Assembly (NCBI GenBank): GCA_030765065.1
Contig: CM060977.1
Coordinates: forward strand, 162,201,052 to 162,265,051
DNA from: Deroplatys truncata
Lineage: Eukaryota; Arthropoda; Insecta; Mantodea; Mantidae
Reading direction: 5' to 3'
Length of the DNA stretch: 64,000 nucleotides
In this document: piece after piece, positions 12,691 to 23,378 of the stretch
Layout: each line of letters begins with the position of its first letter
Position numbering within the stretch: position 1 is the stretch's first letter
The notes under the pieces: generated by a model
Told to the model about the DNA's origin: nothing
Database searches by the model: none
The model's input: the letters and a program-made list of their open reading frames with translations, nothing else
Position numbers and translations under genes: made by a program

Positions 12691-13334
12691 ATTGGAATAA
12701 GAATTAATGTTCAAGAAATTTTGTTTATATAATATTTAAAACATAAGTAATGAAAGGGTTATCATTTAGAAAACGCTTGTGAAATATTTAGCAATAATGT
12801 CACAGAGAGGGAATTTTTATACCACATACTTTATATAGAAAGGAAATTGAAATTAAAATAAAAATTTGGAATTTGAAAACACATAAAGCATATCAGCTAA
12901 TAAGAAGCACTTGAGACAACATTTTAATATGTCTAACTACATAATTTATATGTTAAACTACCTGAACACAACGCATAAAGGAGCATTCAAACCGATCAAT
13001 TGAAAAGTGCTTATCAAATTAGCTTCCGAAAATTAACAGTAAAAAGGAGGCCAGAGAAGGACTTGGAGTAACTAACCTAAAATGAATAAAAACTTCATTG
13101 TAATCAAAATTACATTTAAGCGAATGTGACTAAAATAATGAAAACTAAATGGGTATCAAATTATTAGCTCTGCATGCAACCAAAATGAAACGCATGTGGA
13201 GACAGTCAACAACCAATAGGATTGTGTAAAATCAGGTTACTACAGAAATATATCTCAATGCTCACAAGCTTGAAGGTGACAGTAGGCGATGAAGACACCC
13301 TTTAACTGCTCGTTACAGAGTAAGGTCGCGTTAG
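12691..13334. other. Unassigned AT-rich sequence
   Basis: No gene, tandem repeat or repeat family recognised. Confidence 0.5.
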
Positions 13335-14300
13335 CCATGAGGCAGTATTTTAACACTTAAATAATATCAGTCTAATTGTATAATATATAAATTCAATAAC
13401 AGCCCGCCTTAAAGCAATATATGTATAATATAACATATAAAATTATGTAACAGTCATTGTATTAATGTTTATATTATTGTATCCATGTTTAATAATGTTA
13501 TGTGAACGTATTACGTAATTTAATAATGTAGGAGCTGTGAGAATATAGGTAAAAAGTTACTAACAATGAGTTAACAATGAGGTAACCTTGAGGCAATAAT
13601 GAATTAGAAAGTTTAATAATGCTAGCTTAAGTTAAATAAAAGTATTCTATTGGAGTAGGATTAGCCAATCAGAGACTTGAAATTCAGAAATTTGCAAATT
13701 CAGGCGGGAGAAGTCAGTTGCTTGTAGACAGTGTTCCTAACTAGACGCAAGACGCGTCCTCGAGAAGTTTTATACGTATCCAGTGTGAGACAAAAGTTCA
13801 TTACAGCGAGGATATTATAAAGTTTACGTGTTTAAAAAAGTGCAGGTAATTAATAAATAATCTCACAGTTCTCTATATCAGAGAAGTGTTATTTAATCGT
13901 GTGAAGGATTAATAAAAGGAGTGAAGTAAAAATTATAATTTGTGTAAGCCTACATTCTTTAACCGTATCACACCCTGTTAAGAGAAACACGTTTCTACAA
14001 ATTAATACTGACGCAGCCGAGGCAAACATAAATATATATAATATTTAAAGAAACATTAAAATACAAAGTTGAAAGTAAAGTTGGGGCGAAGGCCACCGGA
14101 AAGTAAACTTGGGGTAGAGGCCACCGGAAAGTAAAGTTGGGGCGAAGACCACCGGAAAGTGAACATTGGGGTGAAGGCCACCGAAAACTTTGTACCATAC
14201 GTGGGGCAGTTATTTCATCAAGTTTGGCACCCCAACATTTGAACTACAATACAACTCCTAAAATAAACCTACTTCAGCCAGCACAAAATTTTGTTACGCC
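13335..14300 (+). repeat. ~1-kb LTR-like dispersed repeat, copy A
   Basis: Nearly the same sequence occurs at 37611-38606 and 55366-56310. Shared landmarks in order are gaggcagtattttaacactt, attacgtaatttaataatgt, ggagctgtgaga, an inverted CCAAT in tagccaatcagagacttga, cgtcctcgag, aataaaaggagtga (poly(A)-like), gtgtaagcctacattctt and ctgacgcagccgaggcaaac. Then comes a leader with repeated gaaggccaccgg and tggcaccccaac. A promoter-like and poly(A)-like layout followed by a primer-binding-site-like leader suggests an LTR plus leader of a non-autonomous retroelement. No TG...CA ends or coding sequence were confirmed. Confidence 0.55.
14072..14190 (+). repeat. Short tandem repeat of ~35 bp
   Basis: Three to four head-to-tail imperfect copies of a unit containing ttggggcgaaggccaccgg followed by aaagtaaa or aaagtgaa. 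The other family copies have fewer units (one or two near 56090 and one partial near 38440). The unit number therefore varies among insertions. Confidence 0.8.
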
Positions 14301-15867
14301 GACATCAGTGAACATTTATAATTGTTTAAGTAGTGCAACACTAATCTGTTTAAAAGTAATTTAAAACGAACAAGCATATTTTGCTTTGTGAAATTTGTTT
14401 TATTTCGTGTGTGAAATAAGAGGAAAGTGAAATTTGTCCTACGAAATCACATCTTTTTATTCTCTTTAGAGACTACGACCGAGATACCTACAGTATAAGT
14501 AAGAATATTTTTACAGGAGTGCAGTATTATAAACTACCGCTGAACTAACCAACGCCGGAACACATCTAAGTAGCAGATCGATACGTCAACACCAGGTACA
14601 TCCAAGCTGCTACGATTAGCGAATTATCAGACAATTATTCCGCTACAATGATTAGAAGAGAAACTAGAGCCAGGAGACATAGTCACTTCCTCCAAAGTCC
14701 ATGTTTCAGGGGTTTTTAGAACTGGTAAAGAATCACTGTAGTCCCGACGGCCTTATAGGAGAATCTAATACAAACAATAAACACGTGGCAAGCTGTGTGC
14801 ATCGGCCTTGGATTACAAGAACGTAGTTCTATGTCGGACTACGGAAATTAATTTGATTTATATTATTAAAGAGTTTATTTTGTTGAAAAGCATAGAATTC
14901 TAAATTTAGCTCATGTTGCATTTAAATACACACACACACACACACATATATAATTTATAAAATGAATGGAGATATGTGTAAGCACCATTTTCTGTTACTG
15001 AAATACAGTTGGTCACTCTTGCTGCATTTAGCGGCTCTAGCTTGTTTTAAAATTATTTATTATAGTGTGGTTAACGGCGGCTAAGGTTAATAATTATTAT
15101 GAGCAATCAAAATAAATATGTGAAACACCCCAATGGGAAAATTTTTGAAATGGTGAAAATACTATTGTATTAAATGTGTTCATAAGGTTTTGGAGAAGTA
15201 TTCGAATTTACCCATTTAAGACGTTACTAATTTAACGTCCGAGCTTACTAGTGTATCCCTAAAAACTGTCAACTCCATTCACGTGTAAAAGTACAAAACT
15301 AGAAAACTGTTATAACCTTCAAATGAAAGAAAACGTGAAAAAATGGGCTTGGCACGAAATGTGATGAGGAAATGGACGGAATTGGACCACTTTCATATTC
15401 TGATTAATATAGTACATTTAAAATGTTATTAACTTTGCGGTTCTATAATTTCATAATGTTTATATCACTACTCCAATATTTTAAACGGTTTATAACTCGT
15501 ATTCGGTCAGTAGGAAGCATGTTAATTTAAGTATGTTATTCAAGATTCTAGTGCACCAACACCAAATTATTTCATAGTGTGTTTTGGTCATAGGTTACGT
15601 CACAACAAATGTAAAATATTCTTGTGTTGTCAAAAGGGGACAATATCATCTTACAGTGTGCCCCACGGTGATGAATATGATGTGTTATATTGTCCAACAG
15701 ATGTCACACTATGCCATTCACTAGCTCAACACATGTCACGTATGTCATATGTTTATGCTGCCAACATATAACAAATTAATGCCGCCAAAACGAAAATTAA
15801 TGCCGCGAATGCGGAAACGACCACAGAGTGTAGCCCAGGGATCTTAGACAACCTGTGCTTTATGAAT
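14301..15867. other. Unassigned AT-rich sequence with a (CA)n run
   Basis: A short (CA)n microsatellite lies at 14928-14946. No coding region or known repeat family otherwise. A 64-codon open stretch near 15577 has no recognisable motif. Confidence 0.5.
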
Positions 15868-18115
15868 TAACGGAAGGTTACGCTTACGTTAGATTTTTTG
15901 TTTATGTAAGCTTTCGAAAGGTTAGGTTTAGGTTAGTTTTTTTATATAAGCTTACGTTTCTGAATTCACGAAAGGTTAGGTTTAGGTTAGTTTTTTTTAT
16001 ATAAGCTTACGTTTCTGAATTCACGAAAGGTTAGGTTTAGGTTAGTTTTTTTATATAAGCTTACGTTTCTGAATTCACGAAAGGTTAGGTTTAGGTTAGT
16101 TTTTTTTATATAAGCTTACGTTTCTGAATTCACGAAAGGTTAGGTTTAGGTTAGTTTTTTTTATATAAGCTTACGTTTCTGAATTCACGAAAGGTTAGGT
16201 TTAGGTTAGTTTTTTTTATATAACCATAGGTTTCTGAATTACCTAAATATATATATCTTTGTTTTAATTTGTTATCACTGTTTACATCAAAGCACGCGAG
16301 CGAAGCGAGCGTGCGTTCCTAAACTTACGTTTCTGATTCAGGGAGGTTAGGTTAGGTTTAGTTTTTTTTATATCAGCTTACGTTAATGGATTCACGGAAG
16401 GTTAGGTTTAGGTTAGTTTTTTTATATAAGCTTACGTTTCTGAATTCACGAAAGGTTAGGTTTAGGTTAGTTTTTTTTATATAAGCTTACGTTTCTGAAT
16501 TCACGAAAGGTTAGGTTTAGGTTAGTTTTTTTTTATATAAGCTTACGTTTCTGAATTCAGGAAAGGTTAGGTTTAGGTTAGTTTTTTTATATAAGCTTAC
16601 GTTTCTGAATTCACGAAAGGTTAGGTTTAGGTTAGTTTTTTTATATAACCATAGGTTTCTGAGTTACCTTTATATATATCCTTGTTTTAATTTGTTATCA
16701 CTGTTTACATCAAAGCACGCGAGCGAAGCGAGCGTGCGTTCCTAAACTTACGTTTCTGATTCAGGGAGGTTAGGTTAGGTTTAGTTTTTTTTATATCAGC
16801 TTACGTTAATGGATTCACGGAAGGTTAGGTTTAGGTTAGTTTTTTTTATATAAGCTTACGTTTCTGAATTCACGAAAGGTTAGGTTTAGGTTAGTTTTTT
16901 TTATATAAGCTTACGTTTCTGAATTCAGGAAAGGTTAGGTTTAGGTTAGTTTTTTTATATAAGCTTACGTTTCTGAATTCACGAAAGGTTAGGTTTAGGT
17001 TAGTTTTTTTATATAACCATAGGTTTCTGAATTACCTTTATATATATCCTTGTTTTAATTTGTTATCACTGTTTATATCAAAGCACGCGAGCGAAGCTCG
17101 CGTGCGTTCCTAAACTTGCGTTTCTGATTCACGGGAGGTTAGGTTAGGTTTAGTTTTTTTTATATCAGCTTACGTTAATGGATTCACGGAAGGTTAGGTT
17201 TAGGTTAGTTTTTTTATATAAGCTTACGTTTCTGAATTCACGAAAGGTTAGGTTTAGGTTAGTTTTTTTATATAAGCTTACGTTTCTGAATTCAGGAAAG
17301 GTTAGGTTTAGGTTAGTTTTTTTATATAAGCTTACGTTTCTGAATTCACGAAAGGTTAGGTTTAGGTTAGTTTTTTTATATAACCATAGGTTTCTGAATT
17401 AGCTTTATATATATCCTTGTTTTAATTTGTTATCACTGTTTATATCAAAGCACGCGAGCGAAGCGAGCGTGCGTTCCTAAACTTACGTTTCTGATTCACG
17501 GGAGGTTAGGTTTAGTTTTTTTTATATAAGCTTACGTTTCTGAATTCAGGAAAGATTAGGTTTAGGTTAGTTTTTTTATATAAGCTTACGTTTCTGAATT
17601 CACGAAAGGTTAGGTTTAGGTTAGTTTTTTTTATATAAGCATAGGTTTCTGAATTACCTTTATATATATATATATATATATATATATCCTTGTTTTAATT
17701 TGTTACCATTGGTTACATCAAAGCACGCGAGCGAAGCTCGCGTGCGTTCCTAAGCTTACGTTTCTAATTCACGGGAGGTTAGGTTTATTTTTTTTTTACA
17801 TAAGCTTACGTTTGTGGATTCACGGAAGGTTAGGTTTTTTTTTATATAAGCTTACGTTTGAATTCACTAAAGGTTGGTTTTTTATATAAGCTTACGTTTC
17901 TGAATTCATGAAAGGTTAGGTTTAGGTTAGTTTTTTTATATAAGCTTACATTTATGGATTCACGGAAGGTTAGGTTTAGGTTAGTTTTTTTTATATAAGC
18001 TTACGTTTCTGAATTCACGAAAGGTTAGATTTAGGTTAGTTTTTTTTATATAAGCTTACGTTTCCCAATTCACGAAAAGTTAGGTTTAGGTTAGTTTTTT
18101 TATATAAGCATAGCA
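15868..18115 (+). repeat. Higher-order satellite with telomere-like motif
   Basis: Head-to-tail monomers of about 53-56 bp each contain gaattcacgaaaggttagg, the motif GGTTAGGTTTAGGTTAG, a T7-T9 run and atataagcttacgtttctg. Every few monomers an insert interrupts the array, with tatatatccttgttttaatt, tgttatcactgtttacatc and a GC-rich hairpin (gcacgcgagcgaag...gtgc). The hairpins begin at 16292, 16715, 17083, 17450 and 17723, giving higher-order periods of 423, 368, 367 and 273 bp. The first two differ by 55 bp, one monomer. The last kilobase is more degenerate. TTAGG is the common insect telomere repeat, but here it alternates with TTTAGG inside a satellite, so this is an interstitial telomere-like satellite. 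The repeated 74-codon ORF at 17178 is a shadow. Confidence 0.9.
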
Positions 18116-18955
18116 CGTGTTGAGTTAGAATGCTAAAGACAGTATTCTCACATCCCGTGCAAACCATTTTGCTTTATATTAAATACGCACTGTTAATTTG
18201 CACGCGTTGCGTTTCAACAAAATCGCAGAACAACAACAACAAAGAGCGGTAACAACGGCGCATCGGATTTTTAGCCGACTTCACATTTTTATTTACGTTG
18301 GCAGTACCCAATTTGCATGTAATTTTTTGCAAAATGGCTACGTTTGTTTACTTCCTGACGCGATTTTCCTATATAACTAAAATACCTTAAACGGGCGGGC
18401 AGGTGGGCACCAGCTATAGACGAGACCACATCGTGTTCTAAGCTCACTCTTAAGGTAATTTATTCGCTTTCCTTTTGATTTTATAAGCATTTTCTACGGG
18501 CACACTATAAGATAATATTAGCCTCAAAAGGAAGTAGCAGTGTTAATAAAAAGAGGACAATGCGATCGTTCAGAAATAAACACTGCTGATGTGCATTTAT
18601 GCCGGTCAGGTGGTTCAGGTCAGAAGCATGTGCGTATGCTCCGCCCAGAGCATAGTAATACAATTTGCAGACCAGTATTTCGCGCGTTGTTTTTGTTTAC
18701 ATCAGGTTCCCTTCTCAGGCCGGCGGGATTATATGTTTAATATAATTTGTCGCTGATCGGAAATTGGGATACTCAATTGCATGCTTACTTTTTGAGGTGA
18801 AACTAGATATATGGACCATGCAGAAGTAGCAATACTTGTGTGGTCCAAAGGTTTCCTCCATGCATCGGAGTGCCAAATAGCATACATGAATACGTTAACA
18901 GCTTTGACCAACCTGTTATAAAGTTCTTTGACTATTTTTACAACAGGAGTTTGGC
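18116..18955. other. Unassigned sequence after the satellite
   Basis: No gene or repeat family assigned. It holds an octamer-like atttgcat near 18312 and a (caa)n run near 18230. The short open stretches have no recognised motif. Confidence 0.4.
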
Positions 18956-18959
18956 AACC

Positions 18960-19485
18960 AACATTAGCTTTGACCCGAATTTACTGTAATTCTCGAAATA
19001 TAAATTGTAAGCCTTCACAAGTAGAGGTGTAATAGTTTTGCGCTGAGGTTTTGTAAAGTTGGTATCAGTGAAGTTCTCTTCATTAGAAAAGAAGTTTGTA
19101 TAATTTTATATGTCGGCTAAGCCATGAGAGATGCACAAAATGTAGATCCCTTTAAAACAGAATTTGTTTGAAATAATTTTCTGTGGTATAAGCCATTTCC
19201 GAGATATCCGTTTTTATTGCTTTGAATTTTTCAAAACTTGGTATCACGTAGGAGTACCTCACGAGATTTTGGCTGAGAAAGTTTCAGATCTTTAACCTCT
19301 TATCATATTCATAAGTGCTGCAACTATTCATTTGTTTCTTGCAATGTTATGGAAAAGGTATAGAATTTTACACCAGAATATACCCACTATGCTTAGATTT
19401 TGTAAGAATAATATGCAGAAGCTACTGAAAAATAATCGACAGTGAGTAGAGAAAGGTATATGAATGTAGCAATCACATTTTAAAA
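18960..19485 (-). mobile_element. Old diverged HINE-like fragment
   Basis: On the minus strand the 5' signature is still visible (acctttctctactcactgtc near 19460). The internal markers ggatatctcggaaatgg, agggatctacattttgtg and tctcatggctta also remain. These align in order with the younger copies, but with many changes. The 3' half is missing. Confidence 0.6.
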
Positions 19486-19714
19486 TATATTTTCCAAACC
19501 AAGCTCTCGCCCTAGAACATAATTAGGGTATTATCTCGGATATTGTTGGGCATAGTTTAAAACAAATCGGTCAACAGGTGCTGAAAGTAAATAATTACCC
19601 ATATAATGGGTATAGGTTATACAAATGGGGCACCCCGCACACTACGACCTACATAGATCTACTGTGACTACCACTCGTGACAGACAGGCTCCAGAGAAGC
19701 GCGGAGGTCTCAAA

Positions 19715-21274
19715 GGGCCGTATTCATAGATTTCACATAGGTGTGGACTATCTCCAGACTCATTTGGTCCGGAACAAAGGCCGGCCAAGTTTTTGATATT
19801 CGTAGACGATAAAACGTCTCGGACCAAGAATGGCCGTGGATCAGCAAGGAGAGAATGTTACACGACGAAGAAAGGTAGTTCTGCGCATGCGCGACTGCCA
19901 TAGAGTAGTAAACTAACCACTCTCACTCTCTAGTTTTTAACTTTCTATAGTCGTTTCACAGCTGTTTTTTCATCGGTTCAGTGCTCACTCCTTGCCCTCA
20001 GTAAAAAAACAGAAAGAGATAACTTAGAAACGTGCATTAAAATGGTCGGAGGAGGAAAATGCCTGTTCTCCTTAATAAAAAAGAGGAGGAGGAGGAATGG
20101 AACGTTTTTATACACCAGATACACAGTTTCATGGCATTGTTAATCATTTCAATATGAATTTAACTTGCTGGAATATTAACTTTTAACCTTAAAATTTCAG
20201 AATCAAATCGTATTTAAATAGGGAGGAACATTTGCTGTTATTAAAATCTCACCCTGGATCTTAACAAAATAAATATTGTATGGTAGTAATTATAATACAG
20301 AAATAATTACCTGAGGAAATTCTAATACATCATAAACATTCCGGGAGTTGTAATCCTCCTCTCTTCAACGGGAAAACGTAAGTAAAACCTGAATTACTTC
20401 GAACTTCACCCAAGTGACTAACTGAACGCGACATAACGTGAACATCTTATACATTGTATTAAATGGAGCTATTTCGGGTTGTCTTAACGTGGCTTATTTT
20501 AACGACGAAACTTAAGAATTTGGCAGTGTCAAACTTTTCCTTCCCGTTACTCAAATTTAATGTAGCATGGCAATTAGAACCAATCGGCGTGAAGCCGTAG
20601 CATGAAATAATAGAAGAACAATCGATCAATTAAGATTCATTCCGGTTACGTTATGTGCATCCTAATTAAACCTTTACTGTAGCCGAATTTCTTAACTTTG
20701 TACTACAACCCGTCATGATACGTAAAGTGCATAGTAATCCCGGTTAAACGAAGGTAAATCTAGGAATGACATATGAGTCATGCGGCTTACTGACGCCTTA
20801 CTTAGGTCAGTAGTGCTTTCTTGATACCCTTCTCTTTCATAATGTGGAAATGCTATTATCATCGTATCAATTGAGATACTCAAGCCTCGGTTATCGTCTC
20901 TGTCATATAGGTTAGGATGAATCCGTTTTATCAGCCTTCTAACCTTTGCTTTACTAAACCTGTATTTGTTTGGAAGTTTAGGTCGCCATACTTTCCAATT
21001 GTGTCTAATTTTTGTAAATAGTTTTACTCCACCGTCTCATTTTGTGAATTCTACGCAAGCAGCCACGCCCATTACTCCAAAGTCGTCCATTTTGTAAAGA
21101 TGGTCTGCCTTTAATCTACCCCTCTCAGGTAGACCAAAATTTGCTCCCGACCAAGGCGTTTGATCCCTGGACCAACGCAACTCCCGGTCTATGAATAAGA
21201 AAATCTATGGTCCGCTGTAAATCCACCGGAAGTAGAGAGTTGATCCGGACCAAGATCGACTAGGAATGCCGCCC
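19715..21274 (-). mobile_element. PIF/Harbinger-type DNA transposon, copy 1
   Basis: The termini are inverted repeats: GGGCCGTATTCATAGA on the left, and the right end read inward as GGGCGGCATTCCTAG. Flanks are AAA on the left and TAA on the right, compatible with a decayed 3-bp TWA-type target duplication. The same element occurs inverted at 32753-34346 at similar length (1560 versus 1594 bp). Subterminal blocks with ggtccgga recur on both sides. It carries only the N-terminal part of a Harbinger-type transposase on the minus strand (20760-21090), so both copies look like the same internally deleted, non-autonomous form. Confidence 0.8.
20760..21090 (-). pseudogene. HARBI1-like transposase N-terminal remnant
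   Basis: The reading starts at an ATG at 21090 with MDDF. After an early stop it continues with WRPKLPNKYRFSKAKVRRLI, then IHPNLYDRDD, then LSISIDTM and a SKASVSRM segment. This follows the N-terminal helices of HARBI1/PIF nucleases: R-x-RF-x-L-S-x-x-x-V-x-x-L, then L-x-I-x-x-x-x-x-x-A, then S-x-x-S-V-S-R. The DDE catalytic part is absent in both copies. It is non-functional here. Confidence 0.75.
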
Positions 21275-21574
21275 TAAGAGTTCCTGGCTCGAAGACCCGT
21301 CCCACTGCTATAGCTGTCTAGAGAGGGCGATGAACGATCCGTCGACCAAGGAGATCACGTAGTGGTCTGGTGCCCACGTGGGGTACTCCTTTCTTTGAGG
21401 AAGCAACCACGCCATCTGTCTGGCATCGCCATACTCACAAAATCTATAAACACACCTGAAAGATGAGAAGAAAACGGAATGAAAGGGAGATGATAGAAAG
21501 GATATCGTGTTACATGAGGAACCGCCTAGCATTCACCTACCGACAAGAGGAAACTACGAAAAACCCAAAGTCAG
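21275..21574. other. Spacer with SINE-body-like sequence
   Basis: Moderately GC-rich sequence that leads into the minus-strand tRNA-like head at 21660-21575 and may be the 3' body of that SINE. No gene. Confidence 0.4.
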
Positions 21575-21662
21575 AGTGGGCGGTCAAGGGGAATCGAACC
21601 CAGGACTTCCCGAATCAAGCCTCACACGTTATCACGGAGCTATCTCACTCGTGATAATTACC
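21575..21662 (-). repeat. tRNA-derived SINE head
   Basis: Read on minus, an A-box-like gagtgagatagctccgtgat is followed about 35 bases later by a good B box, GGGTTCGATTCCCC. This is a pol III promoter of tRNA type in SINE context. No acceptor stem pairing was found, so it is not a tRNA gene. Confidence 0.7.
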
Positions 21663-21691
21663 GATATTAATGTGCTGTCTGCTATTAATGT

Positions 21692-21800
21692 TGCCGGCCC
21701 TCATAGCCGTGGTCGCTGGAGCGTATAGCTTCGGGGCTCCGCTAAGCTGAGGGTCGCGGGTTCGAGTCTCCCCATGGGCATGGGTGTTTGTGTATTGTAT
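21692..21800 (+). repeat. tRNA-derived SINE head
   Basis: It has an A-box-like gccgtggtcgctggagcgta and a perfect B box in gcgggttcgagtctcc, placed divergently from the SINE just upstream. The two heads are about 30 bp apart and face away from each other. An A-rich and G-run tract follows near 21870. Confidence 0.65.
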
Positions 21801-22576
21801 GTGTAATTGCGGTAAAAAGCGGTTAAGTAAACAGCAAAACACAGTAATCATAAACTGGGCAAACAAACGAAAAAAGAAGGGGGGGGGGAAAGAAATGCAG
21901 AGTACAGGAGAGAATGCATTTCATTACAGAAATTTCTGGACGCGGAATTCGAAAACTAAAATCATACTTATTCTTTTACAGTATTTAGAATTTGAGGAGT
22001 GTTACAGATTGACAAATTTATTGTACTTGTTTTGTGAACTTCGCTGTATTGTAATGCTTTTGATCAATTTACTGTTTATGGTTTTGTGTGTTATACTGTA
22101 TAGTATTTCATTTGAGAGTTTTAATCCGTATTTCATTTTTATTATTGTCTTATATAGCTTTGCTAATCATCGTCATCATCATCTGTTCTTAATCTTTACG
22201 AAATCAAGAATTTGCACAAAATTCTTCTTGTCGTAACAAATGAAATGGACTGAAATAACAGAAGTTACAGGCTTCTTTTGGGAGAAGGGGCCTTCGGTTG
22301 GTCAGGACCATTTAGCTGTTAGACTGTCATATTTGATGCTTTGGTGATTATTTGCTTGATAATTAATTAAAGTCCTTCGACCGGGTAGGTCATATTGGAC
22401 GTTGAGTAAAGGAAATTATTGAAATTATGCTTAAATGTGTCCGGGGTTCCTAGAGCTTAAAGCTACTCGACATTCGTCTTCTGAGGTTAAGGGAAAAACC
22501 GCTTAAAATACATTATCCAGGTTCATTCATCCTAACCGAGATTCTAACCTTGAACCTCTTGAAAAATAATACTTAA
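21801..22576. other. Unassigned sequence
   Basis: It contains a G9 run near 21880 and a 150-codon open stretch starting inside the SINE (21784-22236). That stretch is hydrophobic and compositionally AT-driven with no family resemblance, so I do not treat it as a gene. Confidence 0.4.
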
Positions 22577-22650
22577 TATTGTGGTATCGATCCCCATTCA
22601 TTTATACGATAGGCGTCAATCTTAACCATTGCACTACGGAGGACATAATT
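22577..22650 (-). repeat. tRNA-like SINE remnant
   Basis: Read on minus it has a tRNA-like tagtgcaatggttaagattg (A box) and ggggatcgataccac (B-box-like). The pattern resembles a tRNA head but with a changed B box. Confidence 0.55.
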
Positions 22651-23376
22651 ACAGGACTTGACCATATAAAAATATTACTAACCTCTTTCTTCGAGCAACT
22701 TTGGGATTAAAGGTGTAACAAACTGTAGGTAGAAATTGAAATCTTCTTCTGGCTTATCAGAAAGTACAATTTTAGGCGCAGTGCGCGAAGCTGCATTTAA
22801 ATTTGGCATTTGGTAATATTTATTCACTAACTGTAAATGAGGATGTAACAAATGTGTTTCATTTTTGTTCGGTTATTTTGCACTCTGTCATGGAGGAATA
22901 AACTACTTGTAATTTATTTCTCCGTGCTACTAGTATCCATGGAGTAATTAAACTAATTCCTTTATGCTCGTACATTATTTTCTATAAAAACCTGCGAAAA
23001 AGAATTTGTAATGAAACTGTCACGCATCACTGCTTCATAAGAACCGTAACAACAAAGAGCTGTTGCTCTCTCTGGAGGCTGCTACATAAAGCAAACCAAA
23101 AGTCAAAGAAAACTGAAGATGACATGACATAAATACTCTCTGCCAGCCAAAATCAATTAAAACTATAAAGCATATATCATACTGCGTGAACATGGGTTCA
23201 AATTAATATTCTATTTTGTAAAGGAATAACCACAGGGCTATGGCAGTGCTCCACTGAGAAATCTGACGCGCTGCCTTCGCATATCTTTCTACACTCATTC
23301 CTTTATAAATTATTCTTTCAAAACCTTACTATTACATCTACTTCTTTTTAATCACGATAAACTTTCACTTCACATT
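22651..23376. other. Unassigned sequence
   Basis: No coding region or repeat recognised up to the Tc1-like element. Confidence 0.4.
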
Positions 23377-23378
23377 TA

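Noticed and set aside
15868-18115. A true telomere
   Set aside because: The TTAGG-like motif is mixed with TTTAGG inside 55-bp monomers and is flanked on both sides by ordinary sequence. It is interstitial satellite.
21784-22236. 150-codon plus-strand ORF
   Set aside because: It starts inside a SINE and is AT-driven hydrophobic sequence with no family resemblance, splice context or promoter.
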